DNA of 46,930 nt. It comes from Gemmatimonadota bacterium. GTDB taxonomy: Bacteria; Gemmatimonadota; Gemmatimonadetes; Gemmatimonadales; GWC2-71-9. Each line of letters starts with the position of its first letter. Within the stretch, counting starts at the first letter, position 1. Below are positions 27,651 to 36,053 of this stretch, in pieces. The notes under the pieces were generated by a model that was given only the letters and a program-made list of their open reading frames with translations, was not told where the DNA came from and did no database searches. The stretch spans positions 1-46,930 of the forward strand of contig JADKJZ010000010.1 of assembly GCA_016720805.1 (NCBI GenBank). Reading direction: 5' to 3'. Position numbers and translations under genes: made by a program.

Positions 27651-28985
27651 GTGCTGCGCATCCTCTGCTCCACCGCCGCCGGCGTCCTCGCGCTCGGCTC
27701 CCTGCACGAACCGGCCGTCGCCACGACGTCCGCCGACATCACGACGCTGATCGCCGAGACGCGCGGCGCGCCACCGACCCTCTGCCTGCTCGCGGCAGGC
27801 GCCATCGGCAATGGCGGCTGGTGGGGCGGGATGCACGCCCCCGTGTCACCGCTCGTCGAAGGCGACAGCTACTCGATCCGCACCGGTCGCAACACGCCGC
27901 TCTCCGTCGGCGACCGCACGTTGCTGCTCAACTCGATTGTCCTCCCCGACAACTGCACCCGCGAAGTCGCGGTGCGGCTCCTCGGCCGCGATGGCAGCGA
28001 CGCCACCGTCGCGGGACTCACGCAGCACGCCACCTCGCGCGATTCCTCGCTGCGCAGCGTCGCCGCGTACGGCCTCGGCCTGATCGAGAAGGCCACCACG
28101 GTGCCGACATTGATCACCCTGACCAACGATGCGGCCGTGGGTCCGCGTGCCAATGCGCTGTGGGCGCTTGGTCGGATCGGTGATGGCCGTGCGCTCCCCG
28201 CCGCACTTCGTGCGATCGACGATCGTGACCCGGTCGTCCGCGAAGCCGCCGCGACTGCACTCGGTCAGCTCGATTCCTCGGCCGCGATCACCGCACTGAT
28301 CCGTCATCTGCGCCAGGACCCGGCCGCCAACGTTCGCCGCATCTCGGCGTGGGCCCTCGCACAGCTCGAAGCAAAGACTGCCGACGGCGCGCTCGGCGAG
28401 GCACTCGCCAACGACAAGGACGCCGATGTCCGCGAAATGAGCGCCTGGGCCATCGGCAACCTCTCGATCCGTCAGGGCAATGCGGCGCTGCTGGCGGCCG
28501 CCAAGTCCGACACCGATGAGCGCGTCCGCGAGACCGCCGTGTGGACGATCGCCGAGCGTGGCGACGCGAGTGCCGCGGGCACAGTCAGTGACGTGCTCGC
28601 GAACGAGAAGAACCCCGCCGTGCGCGCCACGGCTGCGTGGGCACTCGGTAAACTCGAGCCGAAGATGGCGCCACGCGGCTTGATCAGCGCGTTGACCGAC
28701 GACGACGAGCGCGTCCGGATGACCGCCGCATGGGCGCTCTCCGAGATCGGCGATGTCGCGGCACTCCCCGCGCTCCGCACCGCGCTCTCGCGGCCCGCGA
28801 CGGATCGGACGCGCAAGGCGCAGATCCGCGCGTTGCTTGAGATGGGCGAGGATCCCGATCGGCTCGTGGAGCAGTTGAAGTCGCCCGACGCGAGTGTGCG
28901 TGCCGCGGTGGCGCAGGCGCTCGCGGGCAAAGGACACATCAATCCGTGGCCGTGGCCGCAGCCGCGCCCGCGTCCCTTCCCGTGA
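27651..28985 (+). CDS. Secreted HEAT-repeat protein with PWPWP tail
   Basis: A 444-residue protein starting at GTG 27651 with GGAG 6 nt upstream; the frame is also open to a GTG at 27618, but that start lacks this signal. A Sec signal peptide (VLRILCSTAAGVLALGS) is followed by a unique segment with GGWWGGMHAPVSP, then about ten HEAT repeats (VRREAAATAL-type helices: VREAAATALGQL, VRRISAWALAQL, VREMSAWAIGNL, VRATAAWALGKL, VRMTAAWALSEI). The C-terminus is NPWPWPQPRPRPFP, almost the same as that of the upstream M56-HEAT protein. It is probably periplasmic or on the outer surface and may compete with or bind the sensor through the shared solenoid. Confidence 0.88.
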   Translation: MLRILCSTAAGVLALGSLHEPAVATTSADITTLIAETRGAPPTLCLLAAGAIGNGGWWGGMHAPVSPLVEGDSYSIRTGRNTPLSVGDRTLLLNSIVLPDNCTREVAVRLLGRDGSDATVAGLTQHATSRDSSLRSVAAYGLGLIEKATTVPTLITLTNDAAVGPRANALWALGRIGDGRALPAALRAIDDRDPVVREAAATALGQLDSSAAITALIRHLRQDPAANVRRISAWALAQLEAKTADGALGEALANDKDADVREMSAWAIGNLSIRQGNAALLAAAKSDTDERVRETAVWTIAERGDASAAGTVSDVLANEKNPAVRATAAWALGKLEPKMAPRGLISALTDDDERVRMTAAWALSEIGDVAALPALRTALSRPATDRTRKAQIRALLEMGEDPDRLVEQLKSPDASVRAAVAQALAGKGHINPWPWPQPRPRPFP

Positions 28986-29007
28986 GCTGACAACCCTTCC
29001 CACCACT

Positions 29008-29036
29008 GGGGGCGTCTCATGCGAGCCGTCCCCCAA
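29008..29036 (+). promoter_or_regulatory. Hairpin upstream of DUF5916 gene
   Basis: TGGGGGCG and CGTCCCCCA can pair around a loop containing CATGCG. It sits in the 64-bp gap after the HEAT gene and could be an mRNA stability or attenuation element. No T-run follows, so it is not a canonical terminator. Confidence 0.4.
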
Positions 29037-29049
29037 CCAGGACCCCCTG

Positions 29050-31584
29050 ATGCTGCGTCGCGCTTTGATTCTCCCCTGTCTCCTGCTTCTCACCACGCTG
29101 GCCGTGGCGTCCACCGCGGCACAGGGCGTCGCGCCCGCCTCGATCACGGCGCACCGCGTCACCGCGCCGCCCGTGCTCGACGGCGTCGATGACGACCCGT
29201 CGTGGCGCGGCGTGCCGAGCACCGACGAGTTCCGCGAGGTTCGCCCGCGCGAGGATGGTGCACCGCTGCAACGTACCGCCTTCCGCGTGGGCTACGACGC
29301 GCAGTACCTCTATGTCTTCGTGCGCCTCTTCGATGCGCGCCCCGACAGCATTGTCGGTCGGCTGTCGCGCCGTGACGACGAGTCGGTCTCCGACCACGTC
29401 ACCGTGCTCATCGATTCCTATCACGACAAGCGCACCGGCTTCGAGTTCCAGGTCAATCCGGTCGGCGTGAAGGCCGACTACGCGATCTACAACGATGGTC
29501 AGGAAGACGCCGCGTGGGACGCCGTGTGGGATGTCGCCACCAAGGTCGATTCGCTCGGCTGGACGGCGGAGTACCGGATTCCATTCTCGCAGCTGCGCTT
29601 CGCCCCGAAGGACGAGGTCACCTTCGGCTTCATGGTGTTCCGCAACCTGCAGCGCTTCACGGCGCAGGTGAGCTGGCCGATCTTCCGCCAGTCGAAGACC
29701 GGCTTCGTCTCGCAGTTCGGTGAATTGCGCGGGCTGGTCGGGCTCGCGTCGCCGCGCCGCGCCGAGGTGGTGCCGTATGTCGTGGCGCAGAGTGCACCGA
29801 CGCCGGGGACGGTCGACCGGAGCCAGAAGCTTTCGGCCGGCGGTGACCTGCGTCTCGCGCTCGCCTCGAACATCCTCCTGAATGCCACGGTGAACCCAGA
29901 CTTCGGCCAGGTCGAGGCCGACCCCGGGCAGCTGAACCTCTCGGCCTTCGAGATCTTCTTTGAGGAGCGTCGGCCGTTCTTCGTCTCCGGGTCAGGGCTC
30001 TTCGACTTCCGGGTGAATTGCTTTGTCGTCGTCGACTGCCAGACTGGTGAAGGGCTGTTCTATTCTCGCCGCATCGGTCGTTCTCCCGATCTGGCCGGAC
30101 GAAACGGCGACGCCACCACGCCCACCTCGACGCGGATCCTCGGCGCGGCGAAGGTGACCGGTCGTCTCCCGGGCGGGCTCGCGGTCGGATTCCTCGATGC
30201 GGCGACGGAGCGGGTTGAGGGCGTCAACGGCCTCACGGCCGAGCCGGCGGCCAACTACGCGGTCGCGCGCGCCAACCAGGACTTCGATGGCGGCAAGGGG
30301 AGCGTCGGCGCGATGGTGACCTCGGTGTTCCGGTCGCTCGACCCGAGCAGCGAGGCGTTCCAGCACTCGAGCGCGCTCACCGGCGGCCTCGATGCACGCC
30401 GGCGGATCGGCCTCTACGAGGTGTCGGGTTCGTTGATGGGGAGCCGGGTGGCGGGAAGCGCCGAGGCGATCACACGGACGCAGTCGCGGCCGGCGCACTA
30501 CTACCAGCGCCCCGATGACGACCTCGCCCTCGATCCGACGGCGACGTCGCTGGGCGGGACTTCGTTCGAGTTCCGGATCGGGAAGGTCGGCGGGCAGAAG
30601 TCGCGCTTCGAGACCGGCTACGCGCGTCGCTCCGCCGGCTTCGAGATCAACGACATCGGCTTCCTCAACCGTGCCAACGAGCAGACGTTCACCAACTGGT
30701 ACGCGCTCCGCTTCAACAAGCCGACCTCCGTCTATCAGCGGCTCAACTGGAACTTCAATTGGTGGCAGTACTGGACGCTCGACGGCCTGCCGACGGAGCG
30801 TGCCTTCAACTCCAACGTGCACGTGCAGTTCAACAATCGCTGGTGGCTGCACACCGGCGGCACGATCGGCATCGGCCAGACCTACTGCGATCGCGACTGC
30901 ACGCGCGGCGGCCCGGCGCTGAAGGAAGAGCCGGCGTTCCGGCCATGGCTGGGGCTCGAGGGCGATGGCCGTCGGCCGTTGGTGCCGTCGCTCTGGGTCA
31001 ACTACACCAACGCCGATGGCGGGCGGACGACCAACCTGAGCCTCAATCCGCAGGTGACGCTCCGGCCGTCCAGCCGCTTCTCGAGCTCGCTGAGCCTGAA
31101 CATCGGGCGCAACAAGCGCGACGCGCAGTGGTTCGACAACGTCACCGACGGCGCGGGCGTGACGCACTACACCTTCGCCGCGCTTGACCAGCACACGCTC
31201 GGCATCACCTGGCGGCTCAATTACACGCTGTCGCCGACGGCATCGTTCCAGTGGTACGCCAACCCCTTCATCACCAAGGGGACGTACTCGCGGGTGCGCG
31301 AGCTCGCCGATGCGCGCGCCAAGGCGTACGACGATCGCTACCAGCCGTACGCCGATGCTCCGGCGAATCCTGGCGGCTTCAATGTCCAGCAATTCCGCTC
31401 GAACGCGGTCTTCCGCTGGGAGTACATGCCGGGGTCGACACTCTTCCTGGTCTGGAATCAGGGCCGGGAAGGCTTCGCCGATCGTGAGGGCGACCGCACC
31501 TTCCGCGGCGACGTGCAGGATCTCTTCAGTCGGCGGGCGGAGGATCGGTTTCTGGTGAAGTTGTCGTATTGGCTGAATCGATAG
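29050..31584 (+). CDS. DUF5916 protein: CBM9-like domain plus outer-membrane barrel
   Basis: An 844-residue exported protein. The signal peptide MLRRALILPCLLLLTTLAVA is followed by a CBM9-like beta-sandwich at about 35-230, which begins VTAPPVLDGVDDDPSW and carries LYVFVRLFDARP, VLIDSYHDKRTGFEFQVNP and WTAEYRIPFSQLRF. The DUF5916 region follows (VNPDFGQVEADPGQLNLSAF, FEERRPFFVSGSGLF, SRRIGRSP). The remainder shows alternating strands and ends with RRAEDRFLVKLSYWLNR, an outer-membrane barrel-like aromatic C-terminus. AGGA precedes ATG 29050. It is the last gene of the BlaI operon. The family is usually taken to bind or import a glycan or peptide; the ligand is unknown. Confidence 0.88.
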   Translation: MLRRALILPCLLLLTTLAVASTAAQGVAPASITAHRVTAPPVLDGVDDDPSWRGVPSTDEFREVRPREDGAPLQRTAFRVGYDAQYLYVFVRLFDARPDSIVGRLSRRDDESVSDHVTVLIDSYHDKRTGFEFQVNPVGVKADYAIYNDGQEDAAWDAVWDVATKVDSLGWTAEYRIPFSQLRFAPKDEVTFGFMVFRNLQRFTAQVSWPIFRQSKTGFVSQFGELRGLVGLASPRRAEVVPYVVAQSAPTPGTVDRSQKLSAGGDLRLALASNILLNATVNPDFGQVEADPGQLNLSAFEIFFEERRPFFVSGSGLFDFRVNCFVVVDCQTGEGLFYSRRIGRSPDLAGRNGDATTPTSTRILGAAKVTGRLPGGLAVGFLDAATERVEGVNGLTAEPAANYAVARANQDFDGGKGSVGAMVTSVFRSLDPSSEAFQHSSALTGGLDARRRIGLYEVSGSLMGSRVAGSAEAITRTQSRPAHYYQRPDDDLALDPTATSLGGTSFEFRIGKVGGQKSRFETGYARRSAGFEINDIGFLNRANEQTFTNWYALRFNKPTSVYQRLNWNFNWWQYWTLDGLPTERAFNSNVHVQFNNRWWLHTGGTIGIGQTYCDRDCTRGGPALKEEPAFRPWLGLEGDGRRPLVPSLWVNYTNADGGRTTNLSLNPQVTLRPSSRFSSSLSLNIGRNKRDAQWFDNVTDGAGVTHYTFAALDQHTLGITWRLNYTLSPTASFQWYANPFITKGTYSRVRELADARAKAYDDRYQPYADAPANPGGFNVQQFRSNAVFRWEYMPGSTLFLVWNQGREGFADREGDRTFRGDVQDLFSRRAEDRFLVKLSYWLNR

Positions 31585-31709
31585 TCGTAGGGGCGACGCA
31601 TGCGTCGCCCGTACGCAGGGGGTGAGAGGGAGCTGCGTGATCGTGAATGGGCCAAGGTTCAGCTCATACGCGTCTACGCAGCTCCCTCGCTCCGCTCAGG
31701 ATGACACGC
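31585..31709. repeat. REP family 2 palindrome plus truncated inverted repeat
   Basis: GTAG at 31587-31590 precedes the perfect 20-bp palindrome GGGCGACGCATGCGTCGCCC (31591-31610), starting 2 bp after the DUF5916 stop. From 31628 to 31706 is a copy of the ~100-bp inverted repeat lacking its outer left arm: GGGAGCTGCGT on one side, ACGCAGCTCCC...CAGGATGACA on the other. Confidence 0.85.
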
Positions 31710-32345
31710 TCATCCGCGCTTCCGTGACCGCCGTGCGCCAGCCATCCCAACCAGTCCCGTCGCGAGCAACGTGAGGGTCGCCGGCTCCGGCACCACGTCG
31801 CCATTGCCGACCGGCGTCGAGAAGCTGACGTCGAGCGTCGCCTGGCCCGCGCTGCCATAGAAATCCGTCATGCGGCAGAGGTCATCGTTCGGGTCGTTGC
31901 AGACCGCGTTCGGATCGTAGAAGGGATTCGGCGCGCTGATCGTGGTCCCATCCGGCACCCGCGAGTAGCTCCCGGGCGTCGAGAAGGTCCCCGGTGCGAA
32001 CCAGAAGAAGGCCGCGCCGCCGCCGGTCGGGCTGTTGGTGGCGACGTCGAAGTTCAGGAAGCGGGCGCCGATGTACCCGAAGCCGGTCCCGAAGCCGTTC
32101 GGATCGATCTCGGGCTGGTCGCACAGGTAGTAGTTGGTCCCCACGGTGCCCGGCGTGATCGAGCAGCTGGACGGGTTCCAGAAGCCGCCCGAGGTGATCG
32201 GGGCCGCCGTGGTGAGGGTGAAGGCGAGCGTCTGGGGTGTGCCGGTGAAATCCCAGGTCCCGCTGAATTGGTAGGTCCACTGCGCCGATGCTGGCGCCGC
32301 TCCCAGGGCGACCAGGAGCGCCCCGACGATGAATCGACTGCGCAT
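31710..32345 (-). CDS. PEP-CTERM sorting-domain exported protein
   Basis: A 211-residue protein with a Sec signal (MRSRFIVGALLVALGAAPASA) and a PEP-CTERM tail: VVPEPATLTLLATGLVGMAG followed by ARRSRKRG, that is VPEP, a hydrophobic helix and a basic end. In organisms with exosortase this tail is cut and the protein is transferred to the exterior, often in an exopolysaccharide context. The mature part is Gly/Pro/Phe-rich and contains three or four Cys (SSCSITPG, YYLCDQPE, VCNDPNDDLC). GGAGG lies 4 nt upstream of ATG. The exosortase gene is not in this window. Confidence 0.88.
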   Translation of the reverse strand: MRSRFIVGALLVALGAAPASAQWTYQFSGTWDFTGTPQTLAFTLTTAAPITSGGFWNPSSCSITPGTVGTNYYLCDQPEIDPNGFGTGFGYIGARFLNFDVATNSPTGGGAAFFWFAPGTFSTPGSYSRVPDGTTISAPNPFYDPNAVCNDPNDDLCRMTDFYGSAGQATLDVSFSTPVGNGDVVPEPATLTLLATGLVGMAGARRSRKRG

Positions 32346-32457
32346 GCTGCCTCCAGATTATGACGGATGTCCCCGGGGACCCGGTCGGGTCAGGGGGTAT
32401 TCGGTCATGCGCAGGGGTAGCGGGAAATGGCTCATGGGGAGATTGATGCGCGGGGGG

Positions 32458-32589
32458 AGATGGCCCGCGCGGGCAGGGATCGCCATTGGTAGATGGCCCT
32501 CGCGGGCAGGGATCGCCATTGGTAGATGGCCCGCGCGGGCAGGGATCGCCATTGGTAGATGGCCCGCGCGGGCGGGGATCGCCATTGGT
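32458..32589. repeat. Four 33-bp tandem repeats
   Basis: Units at 32458, 32491, 32524 and 32557, each AGATGGCCC(G/T)CGCGGGC followed by (A/G)GGGATCGCCATTGGT, nearly identical. 33 is a multiple of three, so spurious open frames run through it on both strands. Nothing shows that it is coding. It joins the REP family 2 cluster at its right end. Confidence 0.9.
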
Positions 32590-32878
32590 AGGGGCGACGC
32601 ATGCGTCGCCCGTACGCATGGGGGGATCGGTGCGCGCGGGTGGGGGGCCGGGGGCGGGCGGCCGGATGCGGGCGGGGATTGGCGCGCGCGGGATTGGGAT
32701 TTGCCCGGGGGAGATGATGGGCGACGCATGCGTCGCCCGTACGCATGGGGGGATCGGTGCGCGCGGGTGGGGGGCCGGGGGCGGGCGGTCGGATGCGGGC
32801 GGGCATTGGCGAGCGCGGGTGGGGCTCGCCATGGGTAGGGGCGACGCATGCGTCGCCCTCCGCTCGCGTCACCGCGAT
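32590..32878. repeat. REP family 2 cluster with ~127-bp direct repeats
   Basis: Three copies of GGGCGACGCATGCGTCGCCC begin at 32592, 32719 and 32839. The first two head near-identical segments of about 100 bp that contain GTACGCATGGGGGGATCGG and a G-rich stretch with GGGGGGCCGGGGGCGGGCGG. The third ends 20 bp before the stop codon of a RAYT transposase gene. No gene is seen in this interval. Confidence 0.88.
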
Positions 32879-33418
32879 TCATCCGGGGCGGGCGGGGCGG
32901 CGCGGGGGGTGGAATTTGGCGATGAGGCGCGGAGGATTGAGTGCGATATAGCGCCGAATGATGTGGAGCATGGGCTCGGTGTCGATGAGACGCTCGTAGT
33001 AGTTGCGATGCCAGATGCGAGGCGGCGCATCCGGCCAGCAACGACGGATCTCCCGGCTGGAGGCGGACTTCAGGGAGCCGATGATGGCGCCCACGGAGCG
33101 GGGCGGCGGGCCATGGCCGCTCCACAGCGTGCGTTCGCCATCGCCAGCGGTCGGGCGCCGATTATCGAGATGCAAGAGCCCGTGCACGTGATCGGGCATG
33201 ACCACGAAGGCGTCGAGCGTCACGCCAGGGAAATGCGTCGGGATCGCATGCCACGTGGCCTCGACGACTCGCCCCGCCGGGGTGAGGCAGATGCGACGGT
33301 CCCGCACTTCCGCCAGCAGGCGCCGGCGCCCCCACGTCCCGAAGGTGAGGAAGTACCACCCCGGACTGGCGTAATGCCAACCCCGAATGCGGATCGACTG
33401 GCGGTGATGGTGTCGCAT
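32879..33418 (-). CDS. REP-associated tyrosine transposase (RAYT), intact
   Basis: A 179-residue Y1/HUH transposase. IRGWHYASPGWYFLTFGTWG near the N-terminus, the HUH motif MPDHVHG (His 77 and 79), AIIGSLKS, IWHRNYYERLID, and RRYIALNP, where Tyr 157 matches the catalytic Tyr position of E. coli TnpA-REP (the DYIYINP segment). ATG 33418 starts just before the conserved region. Five or six REP family 2 palindromes lie within 1.5 kb on both sides, the usual arrangement for a RAYT and its own substrates. It is divergent from yjdM. Confidence 0.92.
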   Translation of the reverse strand: MRHHHRQSIRIRGWHYASPGWYFLTFGTWGRRRLLAEVRDRRICLTPAGRVVEATWHAIPTHFPGVTLDAFVVMPDHVHGLLHLDNRRPTAGDGERTLWSGHGPPPRSVGAIIGSLKSASSREIRRCWPDAPPRIWHRNYYERLIDTEPMLHIIRRYIALNPPRLIAKFHPPRRPARPG

Positions 33419-33532
33419 GCCATGAAGGACGCAGGAGGGGCCACCCCCAGCGGCGCGCGATGATGCGACGCGGATCGCGAATGCGCGATCAATCGTCGCA
33501 GGGGCAACCGTGGACGTACTTACCTTTCCGGC

Positions 33533-33880
33533 ATGCCCAACACCCAATCGCCGCCGCCCTGCCCGTCCTGCAACTCGCCCTACACCTACGAGCAGGGGCC
33601 GATGCTGATCTGTCCCGAGTGCGCGTACGAGTGGACTGCCGTGGTCGAGGCCGCCGAGAGCGGGCCGAAGGTGATCCGCGACGCGAACGGCACCCCGCTC
33701 ACCGATGGCGACACGGTGACGGTGATCAAGGATCTCAAGATCAAGGGATCATCCCTGGTGGTGAAGGTCGGCACCAAGGTGAAGAACATCCGCCTCGTCG
33801 ACGGCGACCACGACATCGATTGCAAGATCGACGGCGTGGGGTCGATGGGACTCAAGTCGGAGTTCGTGCGGAAATCGTAG
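33533..33880 (+). CDS. yjdM: YjdM (PhnA) zinc-ribbon protein
   Basis: A 115-residue protein with an N-terminal zinc ribbon, CPSCNSPYTYEQGPMLICPEC (CxxC at both ends), followed by the PhnA/YjdM core: EWTAVVEAAE, IRDANGTPLTDGDTVTVIKDLKIKG, VVKVGTKVKNIRLVDGDHDIDCKIDGVG and a final LKSEFVRKS. Length and motif order match the family. It was once linked to alkylphosphonate use through the E. coli neighbourhood, but its biochemical role is unclear. No phosphonate genes are nearby. Confidence 0.93.
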   Translation: MPNTQSPPPCPSCNSPYTYEQGPMLICPECAYEWTAVVEAAESGPKVIRDANGTPLTDGDTVTVIKDLKIKGSSLVVKVGTKVKNIRLVDGDHDIDCKIDGVGSMGLKSEFVRKS

Positions 33881-33916
33881 ATCGACATCCGCCTGCACGG
33901 GAAACTATCCCATTTC

Positions 33917-34002
33917 GTAGGGGCGACGCATGCGTCGCCCCCGGCCCGCGACGCGATGACCTGGCCCGGCGGGGAGAAGGGCGACGCATGCGTCGCCCCT
34001 AC
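33917..34002. repeat. Inverted REP family 2 pair (BIME-like)
   Basis: GTAG plus GGGCGACGCATGCGTCGCCC at 33917-33940, and the same palindrome followed by CTAC at 33979-34002. The pair is in opposite orientation with a 38-bp spacer, between the convergent yjdM and CocE genes. Confidence 0.9.
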
Positions 34003-34042
34003 GAAGACCGGGATCTGCCCGCGACAGCGAGGTACCGATCGG

Positions 34043-35881
34043 TTACCGCAGCACCCCCACCTCGACATGCGATGGCCATTTCGCCGAGCGCTGCACGCGG
34101 TGCGTCTGCGCGCGGTAGTCGCTCGCCTTGGCGAGGAAGATGTTGGGGACGAAGGTCTGCGGATTCCGGTCATACAGCGGGAACCAGCTGCTCTGCACCT
34201 GCACCATGATCCGGTGCCCGGCGCGGAAGGTGTACGCCTGCTGGTGCAGGTCCACCGTGAACGGCACCACCGTGTTCGCCGGGATCGGCTCCGCCTTCGC
34301 GAACGACTTGCGATAGCGGCCGCGCATGATCTCGCTCGCCACCATCAGCTGGTAGCCGCGCATCGCCGGACGCGCCACGCCGCTGTCCGGATACACATCA
34401 ATCAACTTCACCACCCAGTCGGCGTCAGACCCGGTGGTCGACGCAAAGAGCTTCGCCACCACGTCGCCGGCGATGGTGATGTCGGCAGTGAGCGGCGCCG
34501 TCTGCCAGGTGAGCACATCGGGTCGCCCATCGACAAAGCGCTGGTCGCGCGTGAGCCACTCGTTCCATTCCACGTAGGACGGGATCGGCCGCGGCCGATA
34601 CGGAATCGGGTTCGCCGGATCGGAGACGTACGCATCCTGCCCCACCGCCGCGGTCGGCGCCGTGAACGAGAGCGTGCGGTTGGCCCCGAAGTAGAGCTTC
34701 TTCCGCTCGGCGTTCTTCGGCGGCCACGCCGCGAACTCCCGCCAGCTGTTGCTCCCCGCATCAAACATCGTCGCCTCGGCGATCGGCGCCGTCGCACGAT
34801 CCTTCAGGTACAGCGCAAAGAAGCGCGCCTGCAGCGCCCGGAAATCGTCGCCGGTGTTGCGGCCGAAGCGGATCGCGCCGAGCGAGTCGGCGGTCTCGTC
34901 GAACCACTGGCCGTGGAACCACGGGCCGATCACCAGCTTGCTCACGCCGGCGGTGTCGGTGCGCTCGAGCGCCGGATACGACGCCTGCGGGCCGAAGCCA
35001 TCCTCCTGGTCCCACCAGCCACCGACCGTGAGCGTCGGGATATCGGTGTGATTGAGATAGCGCTGCACGGCCCGCTGCTGCCAGACCGAGTCGTAGCTCG
35101 GGTGCGCCACGAAGCGTTGCCAGGTGGGCCACTTGTTGGCGCCGGTGGCCTGCGCGAGTGCGGCGAGCGTCGGGAAGGAGCGATACCAGTCGTAGGTGTC
35201 CCAGCGCGTGATCGTCAGCGGGCCGGTGCCGGCCTGCTTCGACTCGCGGCCGTGCACCCACTCGGTGCCGTACGATTGCCGGAAGGCGCCCTGGTGGAAG
35301 AAGTCATCGCCCATCCAGGTGTCGACCATCGAGGCCTGCGGCGACATCGCCTTCAGTGCGGGATGCGGATCGACCTGCGCCGCATTGACCAGGAAGCCGG
35401 GGTACGAAATGCCGAGCATGCCGACGCGGCCGTTGGTGCGGTTGTTCGTGAGGATGTAGTCGATGGTGTCCCAGGTGTCGGTCGCCTCGTCGACACTGCC
35501 GGCCTTCGACTTGTCGCGCGGCGGGCGATTCATGATGAAGACGCCCTCCGACTTGTGCTGTCCGCGGATGTCCTGGAAGACGAAGAGGTAGCCGTCGGCG
35601 ATCAGCTCCTTGAAGCCGACCGCGATCCCGCTCGTGCCGCCCCAGCCATTCGTGCCGTACGGCGTGCGCGACATCAGCACGGGGAGCGGACCGGTCGCCG
35701 TGCGCGGCGTGAGGATCACCGTGAAGAGCTTCACGCCGTCGCGCATCGGGATCATCACCTCGCGTCGGGTGAAGAGCGCGTCGAGCGCCGCGTCGGGTTG
35801 CTGGGCGGAGAGGGTTGGCGCGGTGAGCAACGCACCGATGAACAGCATCAAGGCGAGACGAGCGAGACGGAACGCGGCCAT
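34043..35881 (-). CDS. CocE/NonD-family hydrolase (S15 peptidase-like), exported
   Basis: A 612-residue alpha/beta hydrolase with a signal peptide (MAAFRLARLALMLFIGALL). Family landmarks: MIPMRDGVKLFTVIL, LMSRTPYGTNGW, FVFQDIRGQHKSEG, and GMLGISYPGF, the nucleophile elbow with Ser in GISYPG. The second domain carries GGWWDQEDGFG, LVIGPWFHGQW (catalytic His) and a jelly-roll C-terminus (LFASTTGSDADWVVKLIDVYPDSG). Related enzymes hydrolyse esters such as cocaine or cephalosporin esters, or X-Pro dipeptides. ATG 35881 is chosen for the signal peptide and GGAG 7 nt upstream. Confidence 0.92.
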   Translation of the reverse strand: MAAFRLARLALMLFIGALLTAPTLSAQQPDAALDALFTRREVMIPMRDGVKLFTVILTPRTATGPLPVLMSRTPYGTNGWGGTSGIAVGFKELIADGYLFVFQDIRGQHKSEGVFIMNRPPRDKSKAGSVDEATDTWDTIDYILTNNRTNGRVGMLGISYPGFLVNAAQVDPHPALKAMSPQASMVDTWMGDDFFHQGAFRQSYGTEWVHGRESKQAGTGPLTITRWDTYDWYRSFPTLAALAQATGANKWPTWQRFVAHPSYDSVWQQRAVQRYLNHTDIPTLTVGGWWDQEDGFGPQASYPALERTDTAGVSKLVIGPWFHGQWFDETADSLGAIRFGRNTGDDFRALQARFFALYLKDRATAPIAEATMFDAGSNSWREFAAWPPKNAERKKLYFGANRTLSFTAPTAAVGQDAYVSDPANPIPYRPRPIPSYVEWNEWLTRDQRFVDGRPDVLTWQTAPLTADITIAGDVVAKLFASTTGSDADWVVKLIDVYPDSGVARPAMRGYQLMVASEIMRGRYRKSFAKAEPIPANTVVPFTVDLHQQAYTFRAGHRIMVQVQSSWFPLYDRNPQTFVPNIFLAKASDYRAQTHRVQRSAKWPSHVEVGVLR

Positions 35882-35934
35882 CGGCTTCTCCAGCGGGGGA
35901 TGGTTGAAGATAAGTGCGGGGGTCACCCGGAACG

Positions 35935-36053
35935 TGTCATCCCGAGCGAAGCGAGGGACCTGCGTAGTCGCGTATGAGCAGAAGCTTGGCCCATTCACGA
36001 TCACGCAGGTCCCTCGCTACGCTCGGGATGACAAATACCCCCTCACCCCTCAC
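35935..36053. repeat. ~100-bp inverted repeat plus 7-bp CCCTCAC units
   Basis: TGTCATCCCGAGCGAAGCGAG at the left (35935) pairs with CTCGCTACGCTCGGGATGACA at the right (to 36033), with GGGACCTGCGT and ACGCAGGTCCC as inner arms. CCCTCAC heptamers follow at 36041-36053 and include the stop codon of the minus-strand gene at 36050-36052. Confidence 0.92.

Noticed and set aside
27846..29222. 458-codon minus-strand frame opposite the HEAT gene
   Set aside because: Shadow frame; the plus strand has clear HEAT repeats and a ribosome site.
32458..32589. 33-bp repeats as a CRISPR
   Set aside because: The repeats are directly joined, so there are no unique spacers.
31587..34002. Short frames reading GDACVAP through the palindromes
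   Set aside because: They are translations of the REP element in various frames, not genes.
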